A stretch of 64,000 bases of DNA from Lepas anatifera. Its lineage: Eukaryota > Arthropoda > Thecostraca > Lepadidae. The stretch spans positions 62,001 to 126,000 of the forward strand of contig JAOTON010002124.1 in the NCBI GenBank assembly GCA_034440635.1, in the 5' to 3' direction. The notes under the pieces are model-generated. The model did no database searches. It was not told the origin of the DNA and saw only the letters and a program-made list of their open reading frames with translations. Position 1 is the stretch's first letter. The number at the start of each line of letters is the position of its first letter. The translations under genes were made by a program, and so were the position numbers. This document shows, piece by piece, positions 1 to 12,216 of the stretch.

Positions 1-950
1 TACTTTGTCCAGTGGCGCCATCAAATCCCCATTTACGGTACAGTTTTCTAGATACAGGCTCACTGCGGATCGGCTGTTGTTCTGATGGATGTACCTGGCT
101 GAGGCTGGCTGACGTCAGCTCCGACCTTTGTGGGGTCAACCTCAGCCTCTATCAGTCTCCTTGTCGTATTGTCTAATATGACTTGCAGTGGCACATCGGC
201 AGAGCTGTCGGTTACACTGATGTGTTCGCCAGGGAAACATCTCTGCCGGGCGTTCACAACTTAATAATGGGGTGGGTACACCTCTTTCGCACTTACTTTA
301 TTTGTCATATTCCTCACGATGTTATAACTTTTTGTTGACATGTCTGCCGATACGGTAACAGTCAGGGCTTCATCTGGGGTTAAAGCACAAGCCTTCTGTA
401 CCCTGGCACTATCACGCATTCCACGGCGAAGCTTGGAGGGCCGAGTTGGAGTAGCGACGCTTTCCTTAAGCACAGCTGATAACTCTGAATCCTCGTCTGT
501 TTTGGCACTTCGGGCGGCAGCCATGACGAGCTCGTGGGTGCCATGCTGTTCAGCAGTACTGGCGACGCGACATCTCTTGCTCCGCTCTCCAACTGCATCG
601 TACGGAGAAGGAGGCCGGCCTGGGTGGCGTTTTCCGGTAGAAACTGTAGCCTGTTTATCCGCAAGTGTGATGGGCTCACATATGTCCTCCGCTAACCAGT
701 CGGTTTCTTTGCTTTCGCACGCCACGATTGATCTGGAACACTGTTCCACTTTTCTCTTGAAAATTACATGGAAGGACACCAGATTCTTCCGGATTTCATC
801 CTCTGAATTGCGTGAAATGCTCGCTCTTTGAAGACCTAAGAAATAAACAGTATCATTAAAAGCAGCTTCGAAAAATCTCTTCTGTTCTTCCGAAAGAGCG
901 TTTTCCTTCAGCCGTTTGAACAGCTCAGCGCTGCTCACCCGGAACTCCAT
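1..950 (-). pseudogene. Decayed copy of an uncharacterised multicopy metazoan gene family
   Basis: Reading leftward from ATG at 950, 229 codons run to TAA at 261-263. The same frame continues to TGA at 60-62. The two pieces read as one protein: a basic patch after an AT-hook-like GRPP (residues about 108-125, ending RSKRCR), then LTPDEAL, then a YPPHY motif directly before the TAA, then ARQRCFPGEHISV and ADVPLQVILD after it. Past position 60 a different frame gives KLYRKWGFDGATGQS. I recognise this motif order from uncharacterised repeated proteins in arthropods, cnidarians and molluscs. That is recollection, and I know no function for the family. The copy is broken by one nonsense codon and one frame change (or an unseen intron) near 45-60, and it runs off the window. 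A GTAAGT at 291-296 looks like a splice donor, but the conserved motif reads through it. Confidence 0.6.
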
Positions 951-1887
951 TATCCCCGCACGTTACCACGACACTGTTCTTCGCACGAATGAGGCTAAAC
1001 CTGAAGTATTTCTCTGCACCAGGGAAGTATTCACAGAGCAGAAGTGTCGCAATACTCTTTGACCTGTTACAAGACTTGCCGTACACACGGATGGAAGTAT
1101 ATCTCTGACCAGCACTTACCCTAACTAAGCCTAGCAATGGATACCGATTCCGGGGCAGTAACTTTTTGAACTGTTGTGGAAATCAACGAAACTTTCCCTC
1201 TTTCGGTGAAATACCGCCAGTGCCAGATACAACCCCAGCCCTAAGGCATCAAATTCACCCGTCGAAGGGCACGAGCGCCGGTGTAAGCTGAGTCGGCGCG
1301 CGACGCGTTCGTGCCTTAACTGCCGCCGAGATCGGGGCACCACTGTCTCCAATGCCGTCTCAGCCGTATATATGCAAAACTATGAAAAAAGTCATGATGG
1401 CTCCTGTCCAGAATTTATTGGGCTTTCTTCTGATACGTAAATTGAATTGTTCACTTTTGTTCACAAAAGTGTAAGACTAGTTGAACAAAATACTCCAAGT
1501 TGAAAACGGAAAAAATACATAGCGTTATTTCGGGGGTCAATGATCCTTCGGCAAATGGTGCATGGCTTAATAATATAGCTGATCCTACAAAACAGACATC
1601 AAACTATCATTTGATACCACACAATAAAAAATCCGCCGATAAGCCTACGCGCAGCAGGATTAAGAAAAAGGCAGTATGAAAACGACGTCATCCATCCGCG
1701 GGACGAACATGAAGAAGTGGCAACTTTGAAGCAATATAGCGGCAGAATGAGATAAGCCACAAACAAATGAATATCAAAAACGCATGCACCAGACAATTTT
1801 GTACGGGCCAGTTGAGGTTATTTACTGAAATACGGAAGTCGGTTTCGGGGTATTCTGTCCGTTTTTGCGGCCGCTTATAACACTGTG
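951..1887. other. No gene seen; possible weak upstream region
   Basis: I see no convincing coding region here. A TATATA at 1367-1372 could serve minus-strand transcription toward the pseudogene, about 415 bases before its ATG. It has no other support. Confidence 0.3.
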
Positions 1888-1925
1888 CACTGGTGGGGTT
1901 ATGAAAAATATGCACGATACAAGGA

Positions 1926-1943
1926 TGAGACATGACAACGTGA
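1926..1943. repeat. Target-site duplication of the LINE, 3' side
   Basis: TGAGACATGACAACGTGA, identical to 4055-4072. It marks the 3' end of the minus-strand LINE. Confidence 0.9.
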
Positions 1944-4054
1944 TGATTATTGGTGTTTAAGGGCACTTCAGCTTCTTTGGCTATATGTGCCCAGCATTGT
2001 CAGGTTAGGTCAGTTCAAAATGATCTTGGTTAGCTATGAATTTTCTATGCCGGAGGTGTCACCGCTAAAAAGTGCTGTGAGGGCTATAAACGATGTCAAA
2101 CTTTATTTCTTTCAGGTAAGATAAAACGTCTTTGATGTCTACGACGGGATCGTTTCCAAGACACTGCTCTAAAGAGACCGATGGGAAGAATCGACGCATT
2201 TGCCTTTTGAGATTGTCACAGCAGTCTACCTCGGATAAAACATGCTGGACAGTAAGGCGGTTGCCACAATGTAAACACAGGTTAGGAGTAGAGCTATTCA
2301 GGTGGTAGGCATGAGTGGCATAACAGTGCCCGATACGGAGTCTAGAGAGGGCCACCTCCTCTCTTCTGCTTTTTCTGTTGCTCGACTCCCATCTCTCAAT
2401 GGAGGTGCGCAGGCGTTTCATAAAGCACTCTGGCTCTGCAGCCCACCTTGACTGCCATTCAGTCTCCTGTAGTGTTCTGAACGATGCTTTGAGGTCTGAA
2501 GCCGGAATCCTAAACTGACGCGAAGGGGGTAGTACGGACGCCTCTTTCGCAACCTTATCGACTTTTTCGTTCCCTGGAATTCCAATATGGCTCGGTACCC
2601 AAAGAAAGCGCACATCAGTCCCTCTGGAGGAGATCGCTGACAGAAGCCTTCTTATAGATGGTATAAGCCAGTTTTGCTGTGGGTGATGAGATTGGAGTGC
2701 TGTCAGTGAGCTAGCAGAGTCCGTTATGATAAGACATCGATCCTCTTGAGAACGCTTGATGTGTCTTAAAACCCGGAGAATGGCATATAGTTCTGTGGTA
2801 AAAACCGAAACAGACCCTGGTAGGCTAAACCCCTGACTCAGTCCCTCCCCTAAAAAGGCGCTTCCAGCACCGCCGGTAGACTTCGAGCCGTCGGTGTAGA
2901 ACCGGGCATGAGCTGCATAGGAGCCGATTTTGCGCAGCGCTAAGGCCAGAAATTCTGAGGGTAGTGTTGCTGCTTTTTTATGGCGCATCAGATCGAGATC
3001 GCATTGTGCAGGGATGAGTCGCCATGGTTCCGTACGTTCTGGTCGCGTTTCAGCAATTACTTCCAGGTCAACGCCGCTGCCTTCTAACCACAGAGATACA
3101 CGCAAACAGAGAGCTCGTGAAGATGTCTGTCGCACCATTCTGAGGGGCATAGTCAAATTTTCGTCGAAAATCCACCTGTATGTTGGATGGGACGGATCCT
3201 GCCTGATTTTGCTAGCGTATGATAATGCCAACCGCTTCCTTCTCAGGTCTAGTGGAGGTTCATTGGCGTCTACTAGAAGGCTTGCCCTGCGGGACGTGCG
3301 AAAAGCGCCCGTCGCCACTCTAACACAGGCGTGGTGTACAGCGTCCAGAGGCTGCTTAACGTTGCTCAAAGCACCATCATATACTACTGAGCCATAATCT
3401 AGTACGGACCTAATGAGAGCACGGTACAAACGGAGGAGTGTTAACCTATCGGCACCATAAGATGTGCGAGAAATCACCTTTAGCACATCCATCCGTTTGA
3501 AACATTTATCACGCAGGAGTGATATGTGGGGGGCGTATGTCAAGCGTTTATCCATCGTCATGCCCAGGAACTTTGCTTCCGGGACGATTGGGACTCTCCT
3601 GCCGTATAAACGGAGACTGATATCAGTACACGAGCGGCGGCGGCAGAAGTGCATACACACAGTTTTCTCAGTGGAAAATCTAAAACCGTTCTTCAGGCTC
3701 CATTCGGATAACCGGTCTATGCATATTTGGAGCTGTCGCTGTGCTGAAATCGAGGTGGAGGTGCTTAACCACACCGCTAAGTCATCTACGAACAGAGATT
3801 TCTCGACTGTGGGAGGTAGAATTTCGCAGACGTCATTAATTAAGATACCGAACAGGGTCACGCTTAAAACGCCGCCCTGGACCACACCACTCTCCTGGTA
3901 GAAACTATCAGATAGCGAGTTGCCCACTCTCACTCTGAACTTCCGTCTCTTCATAAAATTGTCAATAAAGAATCCCATGTGACCCTTGATGCCAGCTTTC
4001 CGTGCCTTGTCTAAAACCGCGTAGCGCCAGGCTGTGTCATAGGCCTTTTCGATG
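1944..4054 (-). mobile_element. 5'-truncated non-LTR retrotransposon (LINE)
   Basis: This 2.1-kb minus-strand insertion is absent at the paralogous position near 55999-56016. It is flanked by an 18-bp direct repeat, TGAGACATGACAACGTGA. The 5' end is cut inside the reverse transcriptase domain, as target-primed reverse transcription often leaves it. The 3' tail is short and AT/ATC-rich rather than a long poly(A). With an RNase H domain after the reverse transcriptase, the element fits the I/Loa-type groups better than typical Jockey. I infer that assignment from domain order and have not run a phylogeny. Confidence 0.9.
2065..4053 (-). CDS. LINE reverse transcriptase / RNase H, N-terminally truncated
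   Basis: About 662 codons are open without interruption from the truncation point to the stop at 2065. The reverse transcriptase part starts at IEKAYDTAW and shows the VQGGVLSVTLF block and the catalytic FVDD (in place of YADD), followed by the thumb region. About 380 codons in, an RNase H domain shows FYTDGSKS, TELYAI, ITDSASSL and the HIGIPGNEKVDKVA block, which carry the expected acidic active-site residues. A terminal Cys/His-rich segment (LCLHCGNRLTVQHVL) follows. The open frame actually extends upstream to an ATG at 4227, but those first 58 codons are host flanking DNA, so the 720-codon frame is a chimera. The endonuclease and ORF1 are missing, so the copy cannot move on its own. The lack of any stop suggests it is young. 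Confidence 0.9.
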   Translation of the reverse strand: MEKAYDTAWRYAVLDKARKAGIKGHMGFFIDNFMKRRKFRVRVGNSLSDSFYQESGVVQGGVLSVTLFGILINDVCEILPPTVEKSLFVDDLAVWLSTSTSISAQRQLQICIDRLSEWSLKNGFRFSTEKTVCMHFCRRRSCTDISLRLYGRRVPIVPEAKFLGMTMDKRLTYAPHISLLRDKCFKRMDVLKVISRTSYGADRLTLLRLYRALIRSVLDYGSVVYDGALSNVKQPLDAVHHACVRVATGAFRTSRRASLLVDANEPPLDLRRKRLALSYASKIRQDPSHPTYRWIFDENLTMPLRMVRQTSSRALCLRVSLWLEGSGVDLEVIAETRPERTEPWRLIPAQCDLDLMRHKKAATLPSEFLALALRKIGSYAAHARFYTDGSKSTGGAGSAFLGEGLSQGFSLPGSVSVFTTELYAILRVLRHIKRSQEDRCLIITDSASSLTALQSHHPQQNWLIPSIRRLLSAISSRGTDVRFLWVPSHIGIPGNEKVDKVAKEASVLPPSRQFRIPASDLKASFRTLQETEWQSRWAAEPECFMKRLRTSIERWESSNRKSRREEVALSRLRIGHCYATHAYHLNSSTPNLCLHCGNRLTVQHVLSEVDCCDNLKRQMRRFFPSVSLEQCLGNDPVVDIKDVLSYLKEIKFDIVYSPHSTF

Positions 4055-4072
4055 TGAGACATGACAACGTGA
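4055..4072. repeat. Target-site duplication of the LINE, 5' side
   Basis: TGAGACATGACAACGTGA, identical to 1926-1943. Copy 2 has a single version with one base change at 55999-56016. Confidence 0.9.
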
Positions 4073-6159
4073 AGCACGACACACAAACATGAATTGGGGT
4101 CTAATGGCACCCGATTCCATATGTAAATAATGTAATTAGATGTGATGGAGCGTGCTACCAAAGCAGACTGCATGACTGCATCAAGAGGGGTTGCCAAAAG
4201 AGGATAACATCCAGCAAATGTACACAAAAAACACCAAACTTACATCACAATATCCTTCGCACTGGATAGATGAGATTGTAGGATACCCAAGGAAGCAGCA
4301 CAGGAAGTACTGCACAAACGAATATTCAACAAGCAAAACGAATTATTTTACAAAAACTTGTAAGTTCAGGGGAATACATTTCATACTGACCATGATTGAT
4401 GGGACTGCAGTTGACTTCAAACGGTGAGGTTAGGTTCACTCAGTTTGAAGTGTTGGCGACATATGCCGTAGGTGGCAAGCACCTTTGTTGTTTTAGACGC
4501 GGCCATCCACTTCTTCCTTATGGCAGGTCTGGCAGGAAACCTGGAATATAAGGCTCAAGTGAGTTTTGAACTGAACGCAATATGACATGTCACAAAGAAA
4601 CCTCACTTGACATTTTAATTTGACAGAATCAATGATTTGGGGATATAAAGGATGTTTTCCCTCCATACTCATTCATTTCATATACAGGTTCCTTACAATG
4701 CAAGAGTGATCACAAGACCGGTTGCCAGTGAGGAAGAGTGAAAGAAAAGAGAGGAGATGTATGTAGAGAGGAAGAAAAGAGAGGAGCATATGTGGAGTTT
4801 AAAACAATCACAATCTCATGGAGGCTGGGGCTAAATAAGACATTGGATAGGACCAATTCTAAGGTTATGATCAGCTTGCTGTTCTACATACACCATATGA
4901 AAAAGGAACAAAAACATTCCATCCTGCAGTAAGTCACTATGCATCAACCATGGCCTTTACAGTGGATGGCCCTGGAGAAAAAAATATAACCAAAAATGTA
5001 TGAAAATACCAATAAAACCCACTGTAAGCAGCACTATTTTTCTTCCACATGTGCAGACAATTTTGGGTACTTGGCATCAGAATTATTTAAGGTAGCTGGT
5101 GTGACTTTTGTCAGGATTACCATCTGAAGTATGGCATATCATGGAGTGTGGCATATTTAACAAGAGCTCATTGTTGCAAGGGTTCCCCAGGAATGGTGGT
5201 AGTGGTGAGAATTTTGCACCAAACAAGGGACAAAATGCACTGACCCTTACCAGAAGGGAGGAATTTTTAAGGCAGAACGAATAAGCATTTCTCTTTGTTA
5301 CCCACCCAATCTCCTCTGTAAATTTGGAACTGTAAATCTGTGCAGCTTTGCTCCATTGGAGCAAATTTAGTCAACTACCAAAAAATTTATGTTATTCAAT
5401 AGAAATTTTTTGACCTGATGTTCTTGTCAAAACCATTCTTGGAGGAGAGAGTCTACCATGTACATTGCATATAAAGGAGGGCTATAATTTAAGTGACCTT
5501 AGTGCCGAAACATTTTCTAAAATACCTTGTGTAGCCTAAAGATGTTCATATTGGTCTCGAGTTTTGTCTGTGGAATGAATAAATGAGAGTCTTATTACTT
5601 AGCACAAATTTAAATAACACTAGTACGACTTTGACCACCTTTTAATAAAAAAATGGCAGAGGCCAGTATTTATACTCTTTCCTGTCAGTGATTGTTGAAG
5701 CTCAGCTTCTTGCTTACAATGGTCCAAGGTTATCCATTGTTAAACACCAAAGTTATGATGAGAGAACTGCAAGTCAGGCAAAATTACACAATTTTACATT
5801 AAATTGTGCTTATCCTTGTTTCTCGCATACCAGAATGTTGTTGGTACCAGATACTATCTTACATGTTTTAAAAATTGCACCACTCACATCAGGCTTAGAA
5901 GGGACACAAGCACCAGCAAGAGATCATAAAAACACGACTGGCAGAGCGGGTAGGGGAACTGGATTAATCTGCCCAAAACAAACTTCCACTACTATCTTTC
6001 TTTGTTATAAGGGGGCCCAATTAGTTAAGGGGGTGCAATACACACTTTCCCCTATAGTAAAGTGCACTAGTCTGCAAAGTCTGACAGCAAGCCAGAGAAG
6101 TTGCATCAGCCATCTAAAACTCCCAGCCACATTGTCAGCCACCTAAAATTCACAGCCAT

Positions 6160-6670
6160 CTGCCAGTGTGCAAAGTATGGCATTTTCAACGAGATCTCGT
6201 CGGTGCGAGTGCCCTTGGAGACAGGAGCATGTGGTGCGAATGTTATCAACCTGGTGTGAATTTGTGAGACTTAGGCGAGGAAGGTGACACTGGAAACCAC
6301 ACAAATAATGTCAAAATGGTTATAAAGACATAGGAGTGAGCCTTAATATATCGATCTATCTGATATTTGCCCAGCGTAGTCACGCCGGCCGGCCTTAGGA
6401 TTTGAGGGTGCGCACCCATTGTACTATTCGTTTTTTACCGTTGTAGTGTTTTTATCGTGTGTGCTGTCGCAATACATGTATGGAAGGAACCAGTGTGCAA
6501 GGTATGACATTTTTGATGAGATCTTGTTGGTGTGAATGCCCTTGGAGCCAGGAGGAAGTGGTGTAAATTTTATCAATCCCATGCAAATTTGTGAGACTGG
6601 TGTGAGGAAGGCGACACTTAAACCAACAAATAATGGCTGAATGGTTATCAAGACACAGAAGAGGTCCTTA
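6160..6670. repeat. Pair of diverged direct repeats inside the duplication
   Basis: About 180 bp at 6160-6340 (from CAGTGTGCAAAGTATGGCAT) resembles 6487-6670. Related pieces in opposite orientation lie at about 6790-6860 and again at 49100-49370. This is an old dispersed repeat, not a gene. Confidence 0.6.
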
Positions 6671-8920
6671 TAAAAGGTCCTTAATTAACTAACTAATAAT
6701 AAAGGTAACATTGCAACTTTTGGGTAGGAATGGGTACATTTTTCTCCCTGATATGTGGCAGATTGGTGTAAATTTTTGGAGACTGGTGATGTGAGAATTT
6801 TAGATGGCTGGTGCGACTCATCCGGCCTGCTGCCATACTTTGCAGACTGGTATATGAATTAGTTTCTCCACAGAGGACATGTTCAGGAAAGAGTCTGCAC
6901 CATTCTTAACCTCCCCAGTAAATATTTGAGGAATTGTGAAATAAAATAATTAACTTGTCAATGTAACCTTACTTAACAGAATAATCTCCCTGGAAATAAG
7001 TAAAGTGCAATGAAAAAGTACCTCTAACATGTTAGAGGGAATTTGGTAATTTCATTATCAGTTTTGAAGTGAGATACAAATGCATTAGATCCAATATACA
7101 ATTTGACTAGCTCTGAATCGTATTTCAAGTACTGTTGGCTAACCGTACATAACCTATAATTGTTGAAAATCCTTGGAAGCCATAATGACCTGCTGTCTTC
7201 GTTCTTTGACGAGCTCGATTGGAGTCTTCACTCGGCCTTTCTCAGGAAGACCAAGTGATAAGTACAAAGAGGCACTGGTCTTGTCTTTTAATGGGATTAC
7301 AGCACTTAATTCCCAATTCCCAAAGCCAAAAAATTTAATCCTCGTCCACATACTTGGCACCTTGCCCAACCCGCCGGTATGTATGGCCTTGAACCCGCCT
7401 ACTCTTCTTCCTGTATTGTGTTCGGGAACACAATCACAATAGAGTTGACTCGTACATCAATACGAAAGGAAGCACTTACTCTACTTACAGCGCACAGTAG
7501 TGATTTATAATGATGTTAGCAGTAATTCAAGCAAAATATAAGGAGACCACTCAAAAAATTTTATTTTTTGCCCGAAAATTTCTTCATTTGTATTGTTTTC
7601 TGCAGATATTGCAAATTAATAGGGTTAGAAGCATGATTAGACTAATCAAGTACCTAAATTTGGCAGATGTATTTCTTCTCTAAATAGCTGGACTTATAAT
7701 GCTTATTGTTGGACTAGTTGTGCCCGAAGGAAACGCATGTGTTGCGCCATCTTCGTCGCACCTTTAAATGGGCATATCGCAAGCTGGCTCACTGGTTAGC
7801 ATGACATTTCCCGCTAGTGGGCGGGGCTCAGGCCTAAGGACCAATCAGATTGTTGCAACCATATGGAAGGTATTCCTTTAGGGTTTGAAATAAGCCAATA
7901 GGCCCCTTTATTTTGATGTTTAAAGTGTGCGGAAATTCTATATAGAGAGCTTTGAGTAAAACTAAATATGCCAAAAGTGATTCCTGCACTTGCTCTACAA
8001 AACTGCTATCTCAGTTCAAAACACGTTATAAAAGTGGGACACTCCCTTTAAGTAAGTAAGTAATAGGCAATATTCAATAGGCCAGGTCACGCTCAGTACC
8101 ACTTTTCAAGCAGGCATCGAATAGAGTGAGAGAGGACCTGGGTCTTCTATTGCAATCCAGGACATTTGCAATACATTTGTATACTGTTGTGAAGAACGAA
8201 AACAAAATACCGTGGATGCAAAACCCCGCCCGTAGGAAGTTTTAAATCGATCGACTTAAAAATGTAGCTCTTATAGAGCTAGAAAGTTGAAGTGAGGTGA
8301 CCTTGGTTGACCTCGCCTGGTGACCTGACCTTCGGTGACCAGTGGTATAAAATTTCAGGGATGGTGGGAAAATGATGGGGTGAGAGGTAGAGCCTTCAAC
8401 TGCGGTGCTGCACCTCGTTGTTTTTCTGGTATCCTGAAAAACCTTAGGGGAACATCGATGGACCCGGTGGGGCGATGGTTAGGCGGCTTTGCAGAGCCAA
8501 CTTTGAATGCCGTTATTTTTAAGAAAAACTGACAATATCGCCTTCAAATGCTCAATATCAAAAACAAATTTGATGTAGAATGGTGGAGAAAGAACAATGT
8601 TTTCCCATCGACTCATACTGTTCTTGTGAGAGCCGGCTGAAATCGACAAATTTTAACATGGGACCTATTGAGTGAAGGAAAGCTTTGTCGCCAGCGTGAC
8701 GTCACAGTAAAGGCGGCTCCTGATTCGTGGTTGGGGGCTGCCAACTGACTTCTCAACGAGTCGCAACAATAGCTTCGCGCGTGCCGCCCAGACTATAATT
8801 GCCATGACTACCAGCGAGTCGCGCGAACGGAAGTGAAGTAACTCCGAGCGCTCTATTATTGGAGATATACCACGCGAAATAAGGTCGATTTTAGATGCAA
8901 TTTCAACAGTTTTCATACTA

Positions 8921-9254
8921 AATTTCAGCTTGATGGTTTTCTACGACGGGCTGCAGATGAAGACAAGTCCATACGAAATCACTGCCACCTAACTGTCCCA
9001 GCACGTTTAGACCACACTTGGGACAGAAAGTGACAGCAGTTACATGACAGACGGCTGACTGCAGACTTTTTCCGGCGGCTGCACTTGAATTTCAGCTTGA
9101 TGGTTTTCTACGACGGGCTGCAGATGAAGACAAGTCCATACGTAAGCACTGCCACCTAACTGTCCCAGCACGTTTAGACCACACTTGGGACAGAAAGTGA
9201 CAGCAGTTACATGACGGACGGATGACTGCAGACATTTTCCGGCGGCTACCACTT
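8921..9254. repeat. Tandem duplication of a 167-bp unit, only in copy 1
   Basis: AATTTCAGCTTGATGG starts at 8921 and again at 9088, a 167-base period. Copy 2 has one unit, near 60859-61025. Related single units lie near 45524-45620 and 46185-46340, so the unit belongs to a dispersed repeat. Confidence 0.85.
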
Positions 9255-9719
9255 GCAAATAGACAAAAATTTACTTAGAACAAGAGATAAGAAAACAACA
9301 GTAAAGGGCAGCCACTCTATACGCATTTTAGAGGAGGGCTTGAAGGCATCGAATTGGAACAAAATTGTAAACCCTCTCCCCTCATGGGGTGGCATCGATA
9401 CCCCCCATGTTTTTCTTCCAAATAGCAGAGAAACGACGAGGTGCAAAGCCACAATTGTGTGGTATCCCACTAAATCATCTTCCCACCGTTCCTGAAATTA
9501 TTTAACCCGAGCCACAGTAGGCCAGGTTAGCAGTGCAATATTGTCCAGAAAAAAAAACAAAACAATGAGCGCTAGGACAGAGAGAAATTGCATGAATGAA
9601 TAGAATAAAACTTTGAAATTTAAATATGTTTCCAGAACAATGCACAAATTTCTTGGAAGCTTCCAGTGAGCTTTAAAAGTAGTGATTAACATTTTGGCTT
9701 TCGTTTCACTTGTCATCAA

Positions 9720-10870
9720 CTCTAGCCATGCCGACGATAAAGTTTACCTCAAGCGGGGGTAAATTAAACAGTTATATTACAAAAAGAGGGAAATCAAGTA
9801 GCACCGAACCGACACAGAGCAGAGGTAGCAGCAAAATCATCATAAAAATACTTGCAATCCTTTCCGATACAATAAACTCCATACCGGTTCAAGCAACACT
9901 TCAGAGGCAGATACAGACCTGTTCCGATGCCATTTCCACGGAAAAACAGTGTAAAACTTCTTCCAAAAAGGAATCAGAGCCTTCCTCTTCAATTGGAAGC
10001 TACACAAATTCACAGTTATCGTGCACCTCACTAACGCGTCTCGCTGACGCTCCGCGCAGCCACGCGCACCCTCCCCGTCGCACGCCTGTCGGCCAACTGA
10101 AGCATCTGATTGGCTGCCGCGCCGCCGCGCCGGCCGGCTGCAGCGGCGACAGTGGCGCCTTCAGCTGATGTTCCCTGAGAGGGTAAATTCAACCAAACAC
10201 CAAATAATTTGCATTTAACTCATATCTAGTCATTTCTTGATGGTAAAAAACTGCGAGAATAGCCTCTGAATACTCAGTCATGGTACGCCTCTGCAGAGGC
10301 TCTGGTGATGCCAATCTGGGATAGCTATGGTGATGCTAAGGGAAATATTTTATTGTTTATTAGTGAAAATATCAATATTTCGTAAAACAAATACCTTGAA
10401 TTTTTGTTTGCCATAAAATTCTACATATAAATATGGCCTTATCTCAAAATGACTAAAAATCAGCCAAATCTGAAGAAGGCTGGTGTTTCTTAAGGCCAAA
10501 AAATTTTCTCGAATTCACCCAAAAAAACAACACAAACTTATCAAAGCAAACACGCTCAACAATTTTGTAATGTCATGTTTCCATCGAAAATGGACGCAAC
10601 ATGCTCAAAATCTGAACGCAATAAGTCAAACTCCCTTAAATACACTAATTTATTCAAGAAATATATTAAATTTTCATTAAAAATAAAGATACGCATCTAA
10701 ATATACCCTTATGCCAAAATGAGCAAAATCGTCAAAAACCTTGTGGTCGGTGGCGTATTTGTTCCTCCCACAAAGAACCAAAATCAAAATTTCTGGTAGC
10801 GGCCGACCAGAAATTATGAAGCCGACAAAGGCAGGTTAAAGGGTATCCGCACCGGTCATTCTAGTCACTT
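9720..10870. repeat. Dispersed repeat with CpG-rich segment (copy A)
   Basis: It matches 61494-62660 (the duplication partner) and, at lower identity, 26770-26830 plus 27690-28790. At 10040-10160 a CpG-rich stretch carries an inverted CCAAT box (GATTGG) and looks promoter-like for minus-strand transcription. On the minus strand a short open segment (EEEGSDSFLEEVLHCF, then MASEQ) ends before a possible splice donor near 9918. This may be the captured 5' end of a gene. Confidence 0.6.
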
Positions 10871-12216
10871 TTGGTCGGCTGCGTATTTTTCTTACCAGAA
10901 ATGGCGAAGGTTGAAATTTTTGGTAGGAATGACCCTGGGTGCTTTTCCAGGCCGAACAATTGTTACAATTTCTCCACTGGCACAAAATTTCAGGCCTCTA
11001 TCTCAAGCACAAGTCTCAGAATCTGCTTCACAGCTAAGCATTCTCTCGGTTTCCAAGCTGTAAACCTACTACCGGCTGATCACGCAACTTTGTAAGGGCG
11101 CCGCTAAGGAACTTGCAGGGGTTTTTTTGTTAGCGATAGCCCCATTCATTGGTGCACTTCATTCTTAGTTTCAAAACTAAGCGGCAAGCTTCAGTGATTT
11201 AAATAAGCCAAGATACAGGGTCATTTTAGTACACTCCACAAAAACATGCAATGTGCAGGTGTCGCGGCCTCCTACAAGCCATCGGGCGATCGCGCACTTT
11301 TGTTAAGGCGCTTTAACAAAATTGTGTCATTGGCGTATACTGATTTCTCAGTTTCTAGGTTGAATAAGAAGATGCAGTTTGCACCCAGAGCTAGCTCCAT
11401 TCATTAGCTCTATGTGTGCAAAATTTCAAAGCTTAGCGTAAAGTTTCAATGGGTTAAACAAGCAAACATTTAAGGTCATGTCAGCGCGTGCCAACTTAGC
11501 TAGACACAGAACTCCGGGAAAAAATGGAGCGTCAGAGCAGGCAGCTCAGTAGGCACTCACGCTCTATTTTGAAGTGGTTTTCTGGTGATATCTTTTGAAC
11601 CACGCATCCAAATGTCTCGCAGGTGGGCTCAAAATAATCGTCTTACAAATGCGCATTTTTTGTCATAACCTTGCTTTCGAAATTACTCTAGAAACAAAGT
11701 TATGAGCAGAAAACCTTCAAAATTTCCTCTAAACCTGCCGGGAATATCGTTTTTCGTAATATGACATGGAATATCGAATGGAACTGGTGTTTTTATACCA
11801 TAATTGACGTGGGATGGCACGAGTTGTCAATTTCAGATAAAAGTTTAAGGTTTGAAGCTGCATCTGCTGAATTTTTGGCATATATGTTTAAATTAAAGGC
11901 CAAATTAGAGATTATTGTGGGACCTATAACTCGCTTTGTGTACTTTTGATTCTTTAGATTTCTTGGTGCTGTGCACACCATGCATTAAGCTTTTTGGAGA
12001 AAATTTTTGAAAAGGTTCAGGGCAAAATCCTGAAGTTGACAGCACTACAAACTTTGATAATTTATCTATCGTGGCCATATTTCGTGATTTACTTTTAAAT
12101 ACTCCGTGTGATTGTTTTTTAGCCTTAAATGTATATCAAAAACTTGGGGGTGATGCAGTCTCCCGATTTAGGGAGATAGAGTAAACCCGACAACGGTTTT
12201 TTCATGTAACAGGGGT

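Larger units (their letters stand above)
1888..12216 (+). repeat. Segmental duplication, copy 1 (LINE-interrupted)
   Basis: From the shared start CACTGGTGG at 1888 the sequence matches 55961 onward in the same orientation up to the window end, which corresponds to about 12216 here. Apart from the LINE at 1944-4054, an extra 167-bp tandem unit near 8921-9254 and scattered single-base changes, the copies are almost identical over about 8 kb. The duplicated block holds older dispersed repeats and no gene I can recognise. The long open frames at 4191-4427 and 5688-6146 have no recognisable motifs. The second is shifted in frame by a single G in the other copy (57950-57970), so it is probably not coding. 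The true right end lies outside the window for copy 2. Confidence 0.9.

Noticed and set aside
243..296. A 54-base intron (GTAAGT ... CAG) in the first minus-strand gene
   Set aside because: The read-through peptide across this interval carries the conserved YPPHY and ARQRC motifs, so an in-frame stop is the better explanation.
4054..4227. Start codon and first 58 codons of the 720-codon frame as part of the retrotransposon protein
   Set aside because: The target duplication and the empty paralogue show these codons are host flanking DNA.
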